Of a stretch of 64,000 nt of DNA, positions 17,119-26,699 are shown in pieces. The notes under the pieces were generated by a model. It was not told where the DNA came from. It saw nothing but the letters and a program-made list of their open reading frames with translations, and did no database searches. The position numbers and the translations under genes were made by a program. The first letter of the stretch is position 1; every line of letters starts with the position of its first letter. Source of the DNA: Devosia sp. YR412 (GTDB lineage: Bacteria > Pseudomonadota > Alphaproteobacteria > Rhizobiales > Devosiaceae); contig NZ_FOFL01000002.1 in assembly GCF_900110945.1 (NCBI RefSeq), forward strand, positions 62,001-126,000, given 5' to 3'.

Positions 17119-18098
17119 GCGCTGGCTCGCCGGGTTACGCGCGGCGCTACAACGGCTTCTGCCTCAAAGCCGATCTTGCGCGAGACGATATAAAGCGGGC
17201 GCCCCTTCACCTCGGCATGAATGCGGCCGACATAGAGGCCGACCACGCCAGTGAGCAGCATGTTGACGCCCGACAGCAGCGAGATCACCACGACGGTGGA
17301 GGCCCAGCCATCGACCAGCCCATTGCTCCAGAACAGCGCCCGCAGCAAGGCGTAGCCGCCATAGGCCAGGGACGCCGCCGAAACCACGGCGCCGATCCAG
17401 ATCGCTAGTCTCAAGGGGGCGTCGGAAAAACTGATGATGGCGCTGGTGGCAAGACTTAGCATCTTGCGCAGCGGATATTTGCTGACGCCCGCCGCCCGCG
17501 CCTCGCGTTCATATTGTACCACGGTCTGGCGGAAGCCGATCCAGGCAAACATGCCACGCACATAACGATTGGCTTCCGGCAATTGCAGGAAGGCATCTAC
17601 CGCCACGCGATCCACCAATCGGAAATCGCCGACATCGCGCGGAATATCGATAGCCGAGAGACGGTTGATCAGCCGGTAGAACAGATGGGCGGTTACACGC
17701 TTCAGCGGCGTCTCGGCAGCGCGGGAGATACGCTGCGCATGCACCACCTCGAAACCCTTGCGCCACTCGGCGATCATCGCCAGCACGGTTTCCGGGGGAT
17801 CCTGCAGGTCGGCATCCATGATGATGACGGCTTTGCCGCGCGCCGCTTCGAGCCCCGCGGTAATGGCAATCTGGTGGCCGAAATTACGCGCCAGCCGCAG
17901 ATAGCAGTAGCGCTCGTCGCCGCGGGCGAGATTGGCCAAGAAAGTGGGGCTGGAGTCGCTACTGCCGTCATCGACAAAGATTACTTCCGCCGGCTCGCCG
18001 ACGGCAGCGAGCAGCCGCTCCATCCGTCGCAGCAGCAGCGGGATTACCGCTTCTTCGTTGAAGACCGGAATGACGAAACTGAAGACGGTATCAGCCAT
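17115..18098 (-). CDS. Family 2 glycosyltransferase, GtrB/DPM-like with C-terminal membrane helices
   Basis: 327 residues from the ATG at 18098 (a TTG at 18125 is less likely). The GT-A domain shows VIPVFNEEAVIP, VDDGSSDSSP and the metal-binding DADLQDPPE. After about residue 230 there are two membrane segments (LAIWIGAVVSAASLAYGGYA and VVVISLLSGVNMLLTGVVGL). This is the GtrB/polyprenyl-phosphate glycosyltransferase layout, which makes the lipid-linked sugar donor used by the GT39-like protein downstream. First gene of the three-gene - strand module. Confidence 0.88.
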   Translation of the reverse strand: MADTVFSFVIPVFNEEAVIPLLLRRMERLLAAVGEPAEVIFVDDGSSDSSPTFLANLARGDERYCYLRLARNFGHQIAITAGLEAARGKAVIIMDADLQDPPETVLAMIAEWRKGFEVVHAQRISRAAETPLKRVTAHLFYRLINRLSAIDIPRDVGDFRLVDRVAVDAFLQLPEANRYVRGMFAWIGFRQTVVQYEREARAAGVSKYPLRKMLSLATSAIISFSDAPLRLAIWIGAVVSAASLAYGGYALLRALFWSNGLVDGWASTVVVISLLSGVNMLLTGVVGLYVGRIHAEVKGRPLYIVSRKIGFEAEAVVAPRVTRRASA

Positions 18099-18312
18099 TT
18101 GGCGCCCCAAAACTGGCTGCAACAATCGCTGTCAAAGCCTAATTCCACTTTAATTTTCGCGGCCTGATGCCAGTCATGGCCCCGGCAAAGCAACGCCGCC
18201 TCTTATCCAAACGGTTACCACTCCAGCATCTTGCGGCCAGTTTCACTCAAGCGTTAGCCAGTGGCTCAGACCGCAGCGGCTAGATTGCGCCAAATCTTGC
18301 GGAGTGCGTCAC

Positions 18313-19386
18313 ATGTCTGTTCCCGTCAAACGCCTCGACTGGGTCGATATGGCCAAGGGCCTGTCGATCTTTCTGGTCGTGATGATGTATGCGGCCTCGA
18401 GCGTTGGCGAGGATACCGGCGGGGTCGGCGCGCTGCATTGGGCCATCGCCTTTGCCACGCCGTTCCGCATGCCGGAATTCTTTCTGATTTCCGGACTGTT
18501 CCTGGCCGCGGTCATCGACCGCCCCTGGCGCGCCTATGCCGATCGCCGTGTGGTGCACTATCTTTATTTCTACGCGCTCTGGGCGCTGATCCACATCATC
18601 TTCAAGGTCGGCCTGCTGTCGATGAACCCAATCGGAGCGCTGGAGCAGATCGCCTGGGCCACGGTCCAGCCCTATGGCGTGCTGTGGTTCATTTACATGC
18701 TGGCCGTGGTCAGCGCGGCGACCAAGCTGCTGCATGATCTCAAGGCGCCCGTCTGGGCGGTGTTTGCCGTCGCGGCCATCCTGCAGATGGCGACGATCGA
18801 GACTGGCAGCTATGCCGTGGACCAGTTCGCCGAATATTTTGTCTTCTTTTATGCTGGCTATGTGCTGGCGCCGCAGCTGTTCAGGCTGGCGGACTGGGCG
18901 GCCGACAATCTCGCGCTGTCGCTGGTCGGCCTCGTGGTCTGGGCCATCATCAACGGCGCCCTGGTGTTCCTTGGCGGCTTCGAGATGCATCCAGTCCACC
19001 CCGTGATGGGCTATGCTGGTATGCCGGGTGTGCATCTGGTGCTGGCTCTGGTAGGCACCGCCGCGCTCTGCCTGATCGCCGCCCTGCTTACGCGCCTGAG
19101 CTGGATGAACTGGCTGCGCTGGATGGGGGCGCATTCGCTGGTGATCTATGTCGCCTTCGTTTTGCCGCTCGGCATTTCGCGGACGGTGCTCATTCGCCTC
19201 GGGGTGGATGACGCCACAGCGCTCACCCTGCTCACCATGGCCGTCGCCATCATCTCGCCGCTGGTGCTGTATTGGATCGTCCAGAGGACCGGTTTCGGCA
19301 AGTTCCTGTTCGAGCGGCCGAACTGGGCGCATCTCAAGGGTACGGCCCGGCCGACGCAGGCTACCACCACCGCGCCAGCCGAATAA
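18313..19386 (+). CDS. Acyltransferase-3 family membrane protein
   Basis: 357 residues from the ATG at 18313 with GGAG eight bases upstream. It starts with the family pattern [20 protein letters not shown] and an [15 protein letters not shown] motif, and has about ten membrane helices. Proteins of this family O-acetylate or O-acylate surface polysaccharides, but other roles occur. It is divergent from the glycosyltransferase module, with which it may share an envelope-glycan role, and is the last gene before purQ. Confidence 0.82.
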   Translation: MSVPVKRLDWVDMAKGLSIFLVVMMYAASSVGEDTGGVGALHWAIAFATPFRMPEFFLISGLFLAAVIDRPWRAYADRRVVHYLYFYALWALIHIIFKVGLLSMNPIGALEQIAWATVQPYGVLWFIYMLAVVSAATKLLHDLKAPVWAVFAVAAILQMATIETGSYAVDQFAEYFVFFYAGYVLAPQLFRLADWAADNLALSLVGLVVWAIINGALVFLGGFEMHPVHPVMGYAGMPGVHLVLALVGTAALCLIAALLTRLSWMNWLRWMGAHSLVIYVAFVLPLGISRTVLIRLGVDDATALTLLTMAVAIISPLVLYWIVQRTGFGKFLFERPNWAHLKGTARPTQATTTAPAE

Positions 19387-19398
19387 TCCCACCTCTAC

Positions 19399-19510
19399 CC
19401 TTCTCCCCCCTGCGGGAGAAGGTGGCGCGCAGCGCCGGATGAGGGGCCTGCGGTGGTGTAGAAAACCCCTCACCCGCCCTTCGGGCACCATCTCCCTCAA
19501 GGGGAGAGGG
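19399..19510. repeat. Mosaic intergenic repeat with several hairpins
   Basis: Contains a 9-bp stem CCTTCTCCC/GGGAGAAGG (19399-19422), then GATGAGGGG paired with CCCCTCACC further on, GCCC-ttc-GGGC, and TCTCCC/GGGAGA (19491-19507). Such CT/AG-rich mosaic palindromes are, from memory, common in Hyphomicrobiales intergenic DNA. It lies between the acyltransferase and purQ and could end transcription of the former. Confidence 0.65.
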
Positions 19511-19588
19511 AAAGAGCTGGCAAGCCCTTGCATTTTCACCCAAGACTCATCACAAGACCCTCGCACCCCCCATCGCGAGGACCAGCCG

Positions 19589-20257
19589 ATGAAATCCGCA
19601 GTCATCGTCTTCCCCGGCCTTAATCGCGACCGCGACATGATCGCGGCGCTGACCAAGGTTTCCGGCACCGCCCCAGCCACCGTCTGGCATCAGGATGCCG
19701 ATATTCCCGATGTCGATCTCATCGTCATTCCGGGCGGCTTTTCCTATGGCGATTATCTCCGCTGCGGCGCCATCGCCGCGCGCTCGCCGATCATGGACAA
19801 GGTCCGCGCCCACGCTGCCCGCGGCGGCAAGGTGCTGGGCGTCTGCAATGGCTTCCAGATCCTCATCGAGGCAGGCCTGCTGCCCGGCGCGCTGATGCGC
19901 AACATGAGCCTCAAGTTCGTCTGCCGAGAGGTGAAGCTCGAGGTGGTCAACGCCGATACCGACTTCACCCGCGGCTATACTAAGGGCGAAGTGTTCCGCT
20001 GCCCAGTGGCGCATCATGATGGCAATTTCTTTGCCGATAGCGACACCATTGCCCGCCTTGAAGGCGATGGCCGCGTTGCCTTCCGCTATGCCGAGGGCAC
20101 CAATCCCAATGGCTCGATCAATGACATCGCCGGCATTTTCAACGAGCAGAAAAACGTGCTCGGCCTGATGCCGCATCCGGAAAACCTGATCGAAGCCGCC
20201 CATGGCGGTGACGACGGACGCGCCCTCTTCGCCGGCCTGCTCGGCAAGGCGGCCTGA
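19589..20257 (+). CDS. purQ: FGAM synthase glutaminase subunit PurQ
   Basis: 222 residues from the ATG at 19589; a longer frame upstream runs through the repeat and is not credible. This class I glutamine amidotransferase supplies ammonia to PurL. The catalytic Cys is in [13 protein letters not shown], and the His-x-Glu of the triad is in LMPHPENL. Its stop overlaps the next start (TGATG). Confidence 0.96.
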   Translation: MKSAVIVFPGLNRDRDMIAALTKVSGTAPATVWHQDADIPDVDLIVIPGGFSYGDYLRCGAIAARSPIMDKVRAHAARGGKVLGVCNGFQILIEAGLLPGALMRNMSLKFVCREVKLEVVNADTDFTRGYTKGEVFRCPVAHHDGNFFADSDTIARLEGDGRVAFRYAEGTNPNGSINDIAGIFNEQKNVLGLMPHPENLIEAAHGGDDGRALFAGLLGKAA

Positions 20258-20916
20258 TGCACCAGCCCCGGCCCGTCAGCTCCCGCAAGCTCCTGACCTG
20301 GCTCGGGCTGCTGATGGGTGCCGCGGGGCTGATCCTGCAGTTTATCCTGTCGTTCCAGGTGGCCATGGCTGCCGGCCGCGACATTCCCGGCTTTCTCGGG
20401 CATTTTTTCGCCTTCTACACCATCCTGACCAATGTCGTCCTGGTGTTGATCTATGCTTCCCAGCTCTGGCCGAAGGCGCCGCTGGCACTGTTCCGCCGCC
20501 CGATGGTGCGCGGCTTCATGGCCGCCAATATCGCGCTGGTCGGGCTTTATGTGTTCTTCGTGCTGCGCTTCATCAATCCGCTGAGCGGCATTCCCCTGGT
20601 CGCCGACACGATCCTGCATTACGTCTGCCCCACCATCTATGTGCTGTGGTGGCTGCTGACGCTGCGCCATGCGCTGCTGCGCTGGGCAGACCTGCCCGCC
20701 ATGCTGCTGCCGACGCTGGCCTATTTCGTCTATATTCTGGCGCGCGGTGCGTGGGTGCAGGAGTATCCCTATCCCTTTCTCAATGCGATCAAGCTGGGCT
20801 ATCCGCAGGTGCTGCTCGGCGCCGTCTATATGGCGGTCGCGCTGGCCGTGCTGTGCCTCGCCACGATCGCCCTCGACAAATCGCTGGGCCGCCGCCGCCT
20901 CGTCCCCAGCATTTAG
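20257..20916 (+). CDS. Pr6Pr family membrane protein
   Basis: 219 residues with about six membrane helices. FYTILTNVVLVLIYASQLW, the loop before HYVCPTIYVLWWLL and the ending PFLNAIKLGYPQVLLG match the Pr6Pr (FAR-17a/AIG1-like) family, whose function is unknown. It overlaps the purQ stop by one base and sits between purQ and purL, so it is cotranscribed with two subunits of the same enzyme without an obvious functional tie. Confidence 0.85.
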   Translation: MHQPRPVSSRKLLTWLGLLMGAAGLILQFILSFQVAMAAGRDIPGFLGHFFAFYTILTNVVLVLIYASQLWPKAPLALFRRPMVRGFMAANIALVGLYVFFVLRFINPLSGIPLVADTILHYVCPTIYVLWWLLTLRHALLRWADLPAMLLPTLAYFVYILARGAWVQEYPYPFLNAIKLGYPQVLLGAVYMAVALAVLCLATIALDKSLGRRRLVPSI

Positions 20917-20957
20917 ACCGCCCTTTTCTCTGAGCCTCCTTACGGAAACGCTTCTCG

Positions 20958-23192
20958 ATGACCTATCAGAACAACATCACCATCACCCCGCAGCTCGTCG
21001 CCGACCACGGCCTCAAGCCCGATGAGTTCGACAAGATTGTTGCCCTGATCGGCCGCCAGCCCAACTATACCGAGCTCGGCATTTTCTCGGCCATGTGGAA
21101 CGAGCACTGTTCCTACAAGTCCTCCAAGAAGTGGCTGAAAACGCTGCCGACCAGCGGTCCGCGCGTCATCCAGGGCCCTGGTGAAAATGCCGGCGTGGTC
21201 GATATCGGCGATGGCCAGGCGATCGTGTTCAAGATGGAATCGCACAACCACCCCAGCTTCATCGAACCCTACCAGGGCGCCGGAACAGGCATGGGCGGCA
21301 TCCTGCGCGACGTCTTCACCATGGGCGCCCGCCCCGTGGCGGCGATGAACGCCCTGCGCTTCGGTTCGCCCGACCATGAAAAGACCCGTCATCTGGTCTC
21401 CGGCGTCGTCGCCGGCATTGGCGGTTATGGCAATGCCTTCGGCGTGCCCACGGTTGGCGGCGAAGTCGAATTCGACGAGCGCTACAATGGCAATATCCTG
21501 GTCAATGCCTTTGCCGCCGGCCTCGCCGATACCGACAAGATCTTCTACTCCAAGGCCGAAGGCGTCGGCCTGCCGGTGGTCTATCTTGGCGCCAAGACCG
21601 GCCGCGACGGCGTCGGCGGCGCCACCATGGCCTCGGCCGAATTCGGCGACGACATCGAAGAAAAGCGTCCCACCGTCCAGGTCGGCGACCCCTTCACCGA
21701 AAAGCGCCTGTTGGAGGCCTGCCTCGAGCTGATGGCCACCGGTGCCGTCATCGCGATCCAGGACATGGGTGCCGCCGGCCTTACCTGCTCGGCTGTCGAA
21801 ATGGGCGCCAAGGGCGATCTCGGCATCGAGCTCAACCTCGACATGGTGCCGGTGCGCGAAACCGCGATGACGCCCTATGAGATGATGCTGTCTGAAAGCC
21901 AGGAGCGCATGCTCATGGTGCTGCATCCCGAAAAGGAAGCCGAGGCCCGCGCGGTTTTCGTCAAATGGGAGTTGGACTTCGCCACCGTCGGCAAGACCAC
22001 CGACGACCTGCGCTTCCGCGTCATGTGGCAGGGCGAGGAAGTCGCCAATCTGCCGATCAAGGAATTGGGCGACGAAGCCCCCGAATATGATCGCCCATGG
22101 ATGGCCTCGGCCCCGCCTGCCCCGCTGGCCGCCGGCGACGTGCCGCAGATGGATGTAGCCGATGCGCTGCTCAAGCTGATCGGTGGCCACCAGAGCGCGT
22201 CGCGCCGCTGGGTCTATGAGCAGTATGACACGCTGATCCAGGGCAATAGCCTGCAGCGCCCCGGCGGCGATGCCGGTGTGATCCGCGTCGAAGGCCACGA
22301 GACCAAGGGCCTCGCCTTCTCCTCCGACGTCACCCCACGCTATTGCGAAGCCGATCCCTATGAGGGCGGCAAGCAGGCCGTGGCCGAATGCTGGCGCAAC
22401 CTGACCGCCACCGGCGCCGAGCCGCTGGCTGCCACCGACAATCTCAACTTCGGCAATCCCGAGCGCCCCGAAATCATGGGCCAGTTGGTCGGCGCCATCA
22501 AGGGCATCGGCGAGGCCTGCCTGGCGCTGGATTTCCCCATCGTCTCGGGCAATGTCTCGCTCTACAACGAAACCAATGGCCGCGGCATCCTGCCGACCCC
22601 GACCATTGGCGGCGTTGGCCTGCTCCCCGACTGGAGCCAGATGGCGCGCATCGGCTTTGCCGCTGCCAATCAGGTGATCCTGCTGGTCGGTGCCCCCGCC
22701 AACCGTGGTACGCACCTCGGCCAGTCGATCTACCTGCGCGACCTGTTCGGCCGCAAGGATGGCCCGGCGCCGCATGTCGACCTCGCCCATGAGCGCCGCA
22801 CCGGCGACTTCGTCCGCAAGCTGATCCGCTCGGGCGTCGTGACCGCCTGCCACGATCTCAGCGATGGCGGCCTTGGCCTCGGCTTGGCTGAAATGGCCGT
22901 AGCCTCGGGCATTGGCGCCACCGTGACCGACCTGACCGACCAGGACCCGATCCTGCAGTATTTCGGCGAAGACCAGGGCCGTTACCTCGTCACCGTCAAC
23001 CTCGACCCGCAGGGCGATGACTTGGCAGCACTGTGGAAAGAGGCGGAATCGCTGGGCATTTTTGCGCCCTGGATCGGCACCACCGGCGGCGAAACTCTCG
23101 TGCTGGGCGCAGCCCGTCCGGTCGCGGTCGCGGCTCTCAAGTCGGCGCATGAAGGCTGGTTCCCCAGCTATATGGACGGCAAGGCTGCTTGA
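20958..23192 (+). CDS. purL: FGAM synthase large subunit PurL
   Basis: 744 residues, the small-type PurL that works with PurS and PurQ. The sequence shows [59 protein letters not shown] and [11 protein letters not shown], all standard ATP/FGAR-binding segments. The length is normal. A 753-codon frame on the opposite strand is a composition shadow. Confidence 0.97.
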   Translation: MTYQNNITITPQLVADHGLKPDEFDKIVALIGRQPNYTELGIFSAMWNEHCSYKSSKKWLKTLPTSGPRVIQGPGENAGVVDIGDGQAIVFKMESHNHPSFIEPYQGAGTGMGGILRDVFTMGARPVAAMNALRFGSPDHEKTRHLVSGVVAGIGGYGNAFGVPTVGGEVEFDERYNGNILVNAFAAGLADTDKIFYSKAEGVGLPVVYLGAKTGRDGVGGATMASAEFGDDIEEKRPTVQVGDPFTEKRLLEACLELMATGAVIAIQDMGAAGLTCSAVEMGAKGDLGIELNLDMVPVRETAMTPYEMMLSESQERMLMVLHPEKEAEARAVFVKWELDFATVGKTTDDLRFRVMWQGEEVANLPIKELGDEAPEYDRPWMASAPPAPLAAGDVPQMDVADALLKLIGGHQSASRRWVYEQYDTLIQGNSLQRPGGDAGVIRVEGHETKGLAFSSDVTPRYCEADPYEGGKQAVAECWRNLTATGAEPLAATDNLNFGNPERPEIMGQLVGAIKGIGEACLALDFPIVSGNVSLYNETNGRGILPTPTIGGVGLLPDWSQMARIGFAAANQVILLVGAPANRGTHLGQSIYLRDLFGRKDGPAPHVDLAHERRTGDFVRKLIRSGVVTACHDLSDGGLGLGLAEMAVASGIGATVTDLTDQDPILQYFGEDQGRYLVTVNLDPQGDDLAALWKEAESLGIFAPWIGTTGGETLVLGAARPVAVAALKSAHEGWFPSYMDGKAA

Positions 23193-23273
23193 GGGCGCCA
23201 TTTGCCTTATGATCGCCGCTCTTTGGAGTGCTTTGGCAGTCCAGGGGCGGCGTTTTTATTGGAGAGTTATGTG

Positions 23274-23843
23274 ATGAAGTTTGCACCGGCCTTTGGCGGC
23301 CTTCTGGCCCTCGCTATCAGCATCGCGCCGGTTGCTGCCTTCGCCCAGGAGGTCGGCATCTCCGGCTCGCCCCTGCCCGACCAGCCCTATACGCTGATCT
23401 ATCCGCAGGTCATGGTGAGCGGCGGTGGCGAAGTGGGTGGCCCGCTGACCATCAATCACCCCACCATGCCGCTGCAATGCGTGCTGGCAGTGATTCCGGT
23501 GGAGGACACCAGCTGGACAGCGGAAGGCGCGCTGGCCTCGCTTGACGCAACTGCTGTCGCCGAAGGCTGGAACGACACCCTGCCCGGCTTCACGCTGGGT
23601 GCGAGCGTCGTCACCAGCTATCAGAGCAATCCAGCCCTACAATATGAAGGCGCCAGCGCCGGTACCGGTGAAGCCGGCCCGGTGACACTGGTGCATACCG
23701 AAACCGTCGATGCCGGCAATGGCTATACGCTCGACTGCTTCTTCCCCACCGAAGTCGCTGCCGACGCCCGTCCGATCGTCGATGCCATCATCGCCAATTT
23801 CTCGACCCAGCAGGATGCCCAGCCCGTCGCGGCCATGCCGTAG
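23274..23843 (+). CDS. Exported protein of unknown function
   Basis: 189 residues from the ATG at 23274 with GGAGAG seven bases upstream. A signal peptide (FGGLLALAISIAPVAAFAQ) is followed by a mature part with two cysteines (LQCVLAV and LDCFFPT). Its likely beta-rich pattern contains EDTSWTAEGALASLDA. No family is recognised. It lies between purL and bolA. Confidence 0.65.
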   Translation: MKFAPAFGGLLALAISIAPVAAFAQEVGISGSPLPDQPYTLIYPQVMVSGGGEVGGPLTINHPTMPLQCVLAVIPVEDTSWTAEGALASLDATAVAEGWNDTLPGFTLGASVVTSYQSNPALQYEGASAGTGEAGPVTLVHTETVDAGNGYTLDCFFPTEVAADARPIVDAIIANFSTQQDAQPVAAMP

Positions 23844-23930
23844 TCCGGTTCCTGTTGAAGGCTGGCCACCCCCATGCCATATCAGAAGGGTGTTCGGCCT
23901 GTTGCCGTTCGGAATTGAGGAGCAGAGCCC

Positions 23931-24164
23931 ATGGCCATGGACGCCAGCGAAATCGAACGCCGGATCAAGGCGGCCCTCCCCGACGCCGATATCGAAATCC
24001 GCGACCTGGCCGGTGACGGCGACCATTGGGCGGCCACGGTCAAATCCGAGCAGTTCCGCGGCAAGACCCGCGTGCAGCAGCACAAGCTGGTCTATGATTC
24101 CCTGCAAGGCGACATGGGCGGCGCACTGCACGCCCTGGCGCTGCAGACTGTCGTTCCGGACTGA
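23931..24164 (+). CDS. bolA: BolA family protein
   Basis: 77 residues, with GAGGAG eight bases before the ATG. The class II KH-like fold is shown by IERRIKAALPDADIEIRDL, GDHWAATVKSEQFRGK and the family signature RVQQHKLVYDSL with its conserved His. BolA proteins pair with monothiol glutaredoxins to carry [2Fe-2S] clusters and sense iron status. A CGFS glutaredoxin gene lies 1.7 kb downstream on the same strand. Confidence 0.93.
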   Translation: MAMDASEIERRIKAALPDADIEIRDLAGDGDHWAATVKSEQFRGKTRVQQHKLVYDSLQGDMGGALHALALQTVVPD

Positions 24165-24167
24165 TCG

Positions 24168-24217
24168 GAGCGTTTTCAGCAAAAGTGGGCACCGGTTTTG
24201 CGTTTCGAAAACGCGAC
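24168..24217. repeat. Palindromic repeat family, copy 1
   Basis: GCGTTTTC pairs with GAAAACGC, and inside it GCAAAA pairs with TTTTGC, giving a nested hairpin. It starts 3 bases after the bolA stop. Two further copies are at 29286-29335 and 63937-63986 (inverted). Confidence 0.8.
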
Positions 24218-24229
24218 TAAGGAGGGACC

Positions 24230-24553
24230 ATGTCGCTGCGCGACTCGCTTGATCTGATCAAGATGGTCCGGCCTGATGCTGGCACCGCTGCGATCGATCA
24301 CGAGATCCTGGCCGAGCGGGCCTCCTCGCTCGGCGCCGCGGAACAGCGCGTCATCAAAGCGGTGAGTGCACTGGCCGCAGCCGCCGGTGATGATCGCGAT
24401 AGTGCCCTTGCCGAAGCCCGCAAAGTGGTGTGGGAATATTTCGTGCAGCGCGAACTGGTTGGCTTCCGCAAGCATAACGACGTGATTCAGGAACTCAGCA
24501 TTCCGCGCGAAGTGCTTGCCGGGCTTGGCGCAATCGGCAAGCCGCTGCGGTGA
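24230..24553 (+). CDS. Conserved hypothetical protein (possibly DUF6665-like)
   Basis: 107 residues with a strong AAGGAGG site before the ATG. It looks all-helical: an AERASSLGAAEQRVIKAVSAL helix, an alanine-rich stretch and VVWEYFVQRELVGFRKHNDVI. I recall similar small helical proteins in Hyphomicrobiales (DUF6665), but the match is uncertain. Its stop overlaps the next start (GTGA), so it is coupled to the HAD hydrolase gene. Confidence 0.6.
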   Translation: MSLRDSLDLIKMVRPDAGTAAIDHEILAERASSLGAAEQRVIKAVSALAAAAGDDRDSALAEARKVVWEYFVQRELVGFRKHNDVIQELSIPREVLAGLGAIGKPLR

Positions 24554-25179
24554 GCCGCGCCGTCATCTTCGATGTCGATGGTGTGCTGATCCATGGCTAT
24601 CACGCCAATCCGGCGCGGGTGCGCGCCTGGGATGCGACCTTGCTGGCCGATACCGGGGTTGATCCCGAGCGCTTCCGGCAGGAATTCATCTTCGGCCTGT
24701 TCATGAGAAAGGTCATGATCGGCCAGATGGCGCTGATTGATGCGCTGGAACGCCGCCTGCCCGGGCTGGGCTACAAGGGTTCGCCCATGGCCTTCGCGCA
24801 ATATTGGCTGAGCCACGACAGCGTGCTCAACGAGGAGCTGCTCGTCGTGGTGCGAAAGCTCAAGCAGTCGGGCGATTGCCGGCTCTATATCGCCACCAAT
24901 CAGGAACACCTGCGCGCCAATTGGCTCTGGGGGCACCTCGGTCTCGGTGAACTGTTCGAGGACATGTTCTATGCCGCCCGCATCGGCGTGCAGAAGCCGG
25001 ACCCGAAATTCTTCGCCTTCATCGAGCACCGCATCGGCCCGCAGACCGAAACGCCGCTGTTCTTCGACGACTCGCCCAAGGTGATTGCCGGCGCGCGAAA
25101 ATACGGTTGGGAGGCGGTTCAGTTCGAGACCGTCGAGGATTGCACCAGCCATCCCTGGATACAGCAACGCCTTGGCTAG
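24550..25179 (+). CDS. HAD-superfamily hydrolase, subfamily IA
   Basis: 209 residues from a GTG at 24550 overlapping the previous stop. HAD motifs: FDVDGVLIHG (nucleophile and acid aspartates), LYIATNQ for motif II, the Lys of GVQKPDPKFF and FFDDSPKVIAGA for motif III/IV. The cap type and substrate are unclear; sugar-phosphate phosphatases are common in this group. Confidence 0.88.
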   Translation: MSRAVIFDVDGVLIHGYHANPARVRAWDATLLADTGVDPERFRQEFIFGLFMRKVMIGQMALIDALERRLPGLGYKGSPMAFAQYWLSHDSVLNEELLVVVRKLKQSGDCRLYIATNQEHLRANWLWGHLGLGELFEDMFYAARIGVQKPDPKFFAFIEHRIGPQTETPLFFDDSPKVIAGARKYGWEAVQFETVEDCTSHPWIQQRLG

Positions 25180-25230
25180 TTGCGAGCCGGGCAAAGTCAT
25201 GTAAATCCTTCTGCACTCAGGAGGATTTCA

Positions 25231-25776
25231 ATGAAGCAGTTCTACATGCTGGTGGCGGCGCTTCTCGCTCTGTCCGCGACGCCCGCTTTCGCCCAGGCCG
25301 AGTGCTATCAGAACGACCAGTTCCTGGTCATCGCCCAGGAACGCCTCAACGAGGTCGGCACCGATTTCATCATCCGCCCGCCGGCCAAGGGCAAGATCGC
25401 CTGCCTCTATGAAATCAACGACGATGACGTGGTGCTCAGCAATCCCGGCGATCCGCTGCACTATGAGCAATTGGTCGGCAAATACCTGGTTCTGACGCGC
25501 TCCACCGGCCCGGAAGGCGACCTCGTGGTCTATGACCTAACCACGGAGCTCTACACCCCGCTGCTCGACGCCCCCGCCCTCGACGAGATGACCATCACCG
25601 AGGACAGCATCACCTATTGGCAGAAACTGATCCTTGGGACGGAGCTGAACTGCTCCAGTTTTTCCGAGAATACCGGCTATGGCCTCGGCTCGATGATCTA
25701 TGAGGAACGCGTCCTCGACCTTCCCACCCTTACGGTTGCGGCGACGGGCGAAACGCGCTGTGCCAGCACGCAATAG
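25231..25776 (+). CDS. Exported protein of unknown function
   Basis: 181 residues from the ATG at 25231, preceded by GGAGG. A signal peptide (YMLVAALLALSATPAFAQ) is clear. The mature protein has four cysteines (AECYQND, IACLYEI, LNCSSFS, TRCAST), suggesting two disulfides. No family is recognised. It sits between the HAD gene and grxD. Confidence 0.65.
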   Translation: MKQFYMLVAALLALSATPAFAQAECYQNDQFLVIAQERLNEVGTDFIIRPPAKGKIACLYEINDDDVVLSNPGDPLHYEQLVGKYLVLTRSTGPEGDLVVYDLTTELYTPLLDAPALDEMTITEDSITYWQKLILGTELNCSSFSENTGYGLGSMIYEERVLDLPTLTVAATGETRCASTQ

Positions 25777-25878
25777 TATCATCGCCATTCTGCGATGCTC
25801 TCGACAGCGCTACAGTCCTGTCCTATCTAAGGGCAACAGCAAGCGGACCTTGACCCCGCCTATCGAAAGGTTTTTCCC

Positions 25879-26214
25879 ATGACCGACATCAACGCCTTCA
25901 TCGACGACAAGGTGAAGAACAACGACGTGTTCCTCTTCATGAAGGGCTCGCCGGACTTCCCCCAGTGCGGGTTCTCTGGCCAGGTCGTGCAGATCCTGAG
26001 CTATCTCGGCGTCGAATATGGCAGCGCCAATGTGCTGGAAAGCGCCGAACTGCGCGACGGCATCAAGGCCTATACCAATTGGCCAACCATTCCCCAGCTC
26101 TATGTGAAGGGCGAATTCATCGGCGGCGCCGACATCATCCGCGAGATGTTCCAGGCCGGGGAACTCCAGACCCACATGCAGAACGCCGGCATCGCCGTCA
26201 AGCAGACCGCCTGA
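25879..26214 (+). CDS. grxD: Monothiol glutaredoxin, Grx4/GrxD type
   Basis: 111 residues with the CGFS active site in SPDFPQCGFSGQ, then NWPTIPQLYVKGEFIGGADI for glutathione binding. The protein binds [2Fe-2S] clusters with glutathione, alone or with BolA, and passes them to targets. Its gene ends 23 bases before a strong terminator, closing the purine/bolA/grxD stretch. Confidence 0.96.
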   Translation: MTDINAFIDDKVKNNDVFLFMKGSPDFPQCGFSGQVVQILSYLGVEYGSANVLESAELRDGIKAYTNWPTIPQLYVKGEFIGGADIIREMFQAGELQTHMQNAGIAVKQTA

Positions 26215-26237
26215 TCGCCATCACCCTGCCGAATATG

Positions 26238-26265
26238 AAAAACCGGGCCTAGCGCCCGGTTTTTT
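26238..26265 (+). terminator. Rho-independent terminator after grxD
   Basis: The stem AAAACCGGGC / GCCCGGTTTT has a short CTAGC loop followed by a run of T. The stop codon of the convergent Dabb gene lies inside the stem and loop, so the structure serves both genes. Confidence 0.85.
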
Positions 26266-26551
26266 CTTTGGCCGGAAAGTCGGCTGAGAGCCTGATCTCG
26301 CGCAGCGGCCGCACCCGCCGCGTCGCCTCGGCATAGGTCGGATGCGCCTTGTAGGCCGCCAGCGCCGCTTCATCGGCGAATTCGCCATAGACCACGACGT
26401 CCACCTCATTGGAAATCTGGTCGACCTTGGAATTGCGAGTCACCTCGAAATGGGTGGAATGCGGGATGGTGCCCAGCAATTCCAGGCCCTCGCAGATGGC
26501 GTCCACGGTGTCGGGCGATGTGGCGGTGAAGAAGACGATATGGCGGATCAA
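26249..26551 (-). CDS. Dabb (stress-responsive A/B barrel) family protein
   Basis: 100 residues. The start MIRHIVFFTA, the strand VDVVVYGEFADEAAL and the KAHPTYAEA motif are typical of dimeric alpha/beta barrel Dabb proteins. Their functions are varied and mostly unknown. The stop codon falls within the shared terminator hairpin. Confidence 0.87.
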   Translation of the reverse strand: MIRHIVFFTATSPDTVDAICEGLELLGTIPHSTHFEVTRNSKVDQISNEVDVVVYGEFADEAALAAYKAHPTYAEATRRVRPLREIRLSADFPAKEKTGR

Positions 26552-26699
26552 GGCATGGCTCCAAAACTCAGCGGCCTTGTAGGCTTGATTGACGCATAGG
26601 TTAAGTCATCAATCCCCGTGATGGATGCCATTCAGCAATATTGCTTTGCGTGATGATGTCGCAGGCGTAGATAGATCATCCACCCTTTGGATGCTCCCC

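Noticed and set aside
19148..19588. Long upstream extension of purQ through the repeat region
   Set aside because: The frame crosses the acyltransferase gene in another phase and the repeat; the ATG at 19589 gives the normal PurQ length.
20940..23201. A 753-codon open frame on the - strand opposite purL
   Set aside because: It mirrors purL almost exactly and is rich in Gly, Ala, His and Asp, as expected for a shadow frame in GC-rich DNA; purL is certain.
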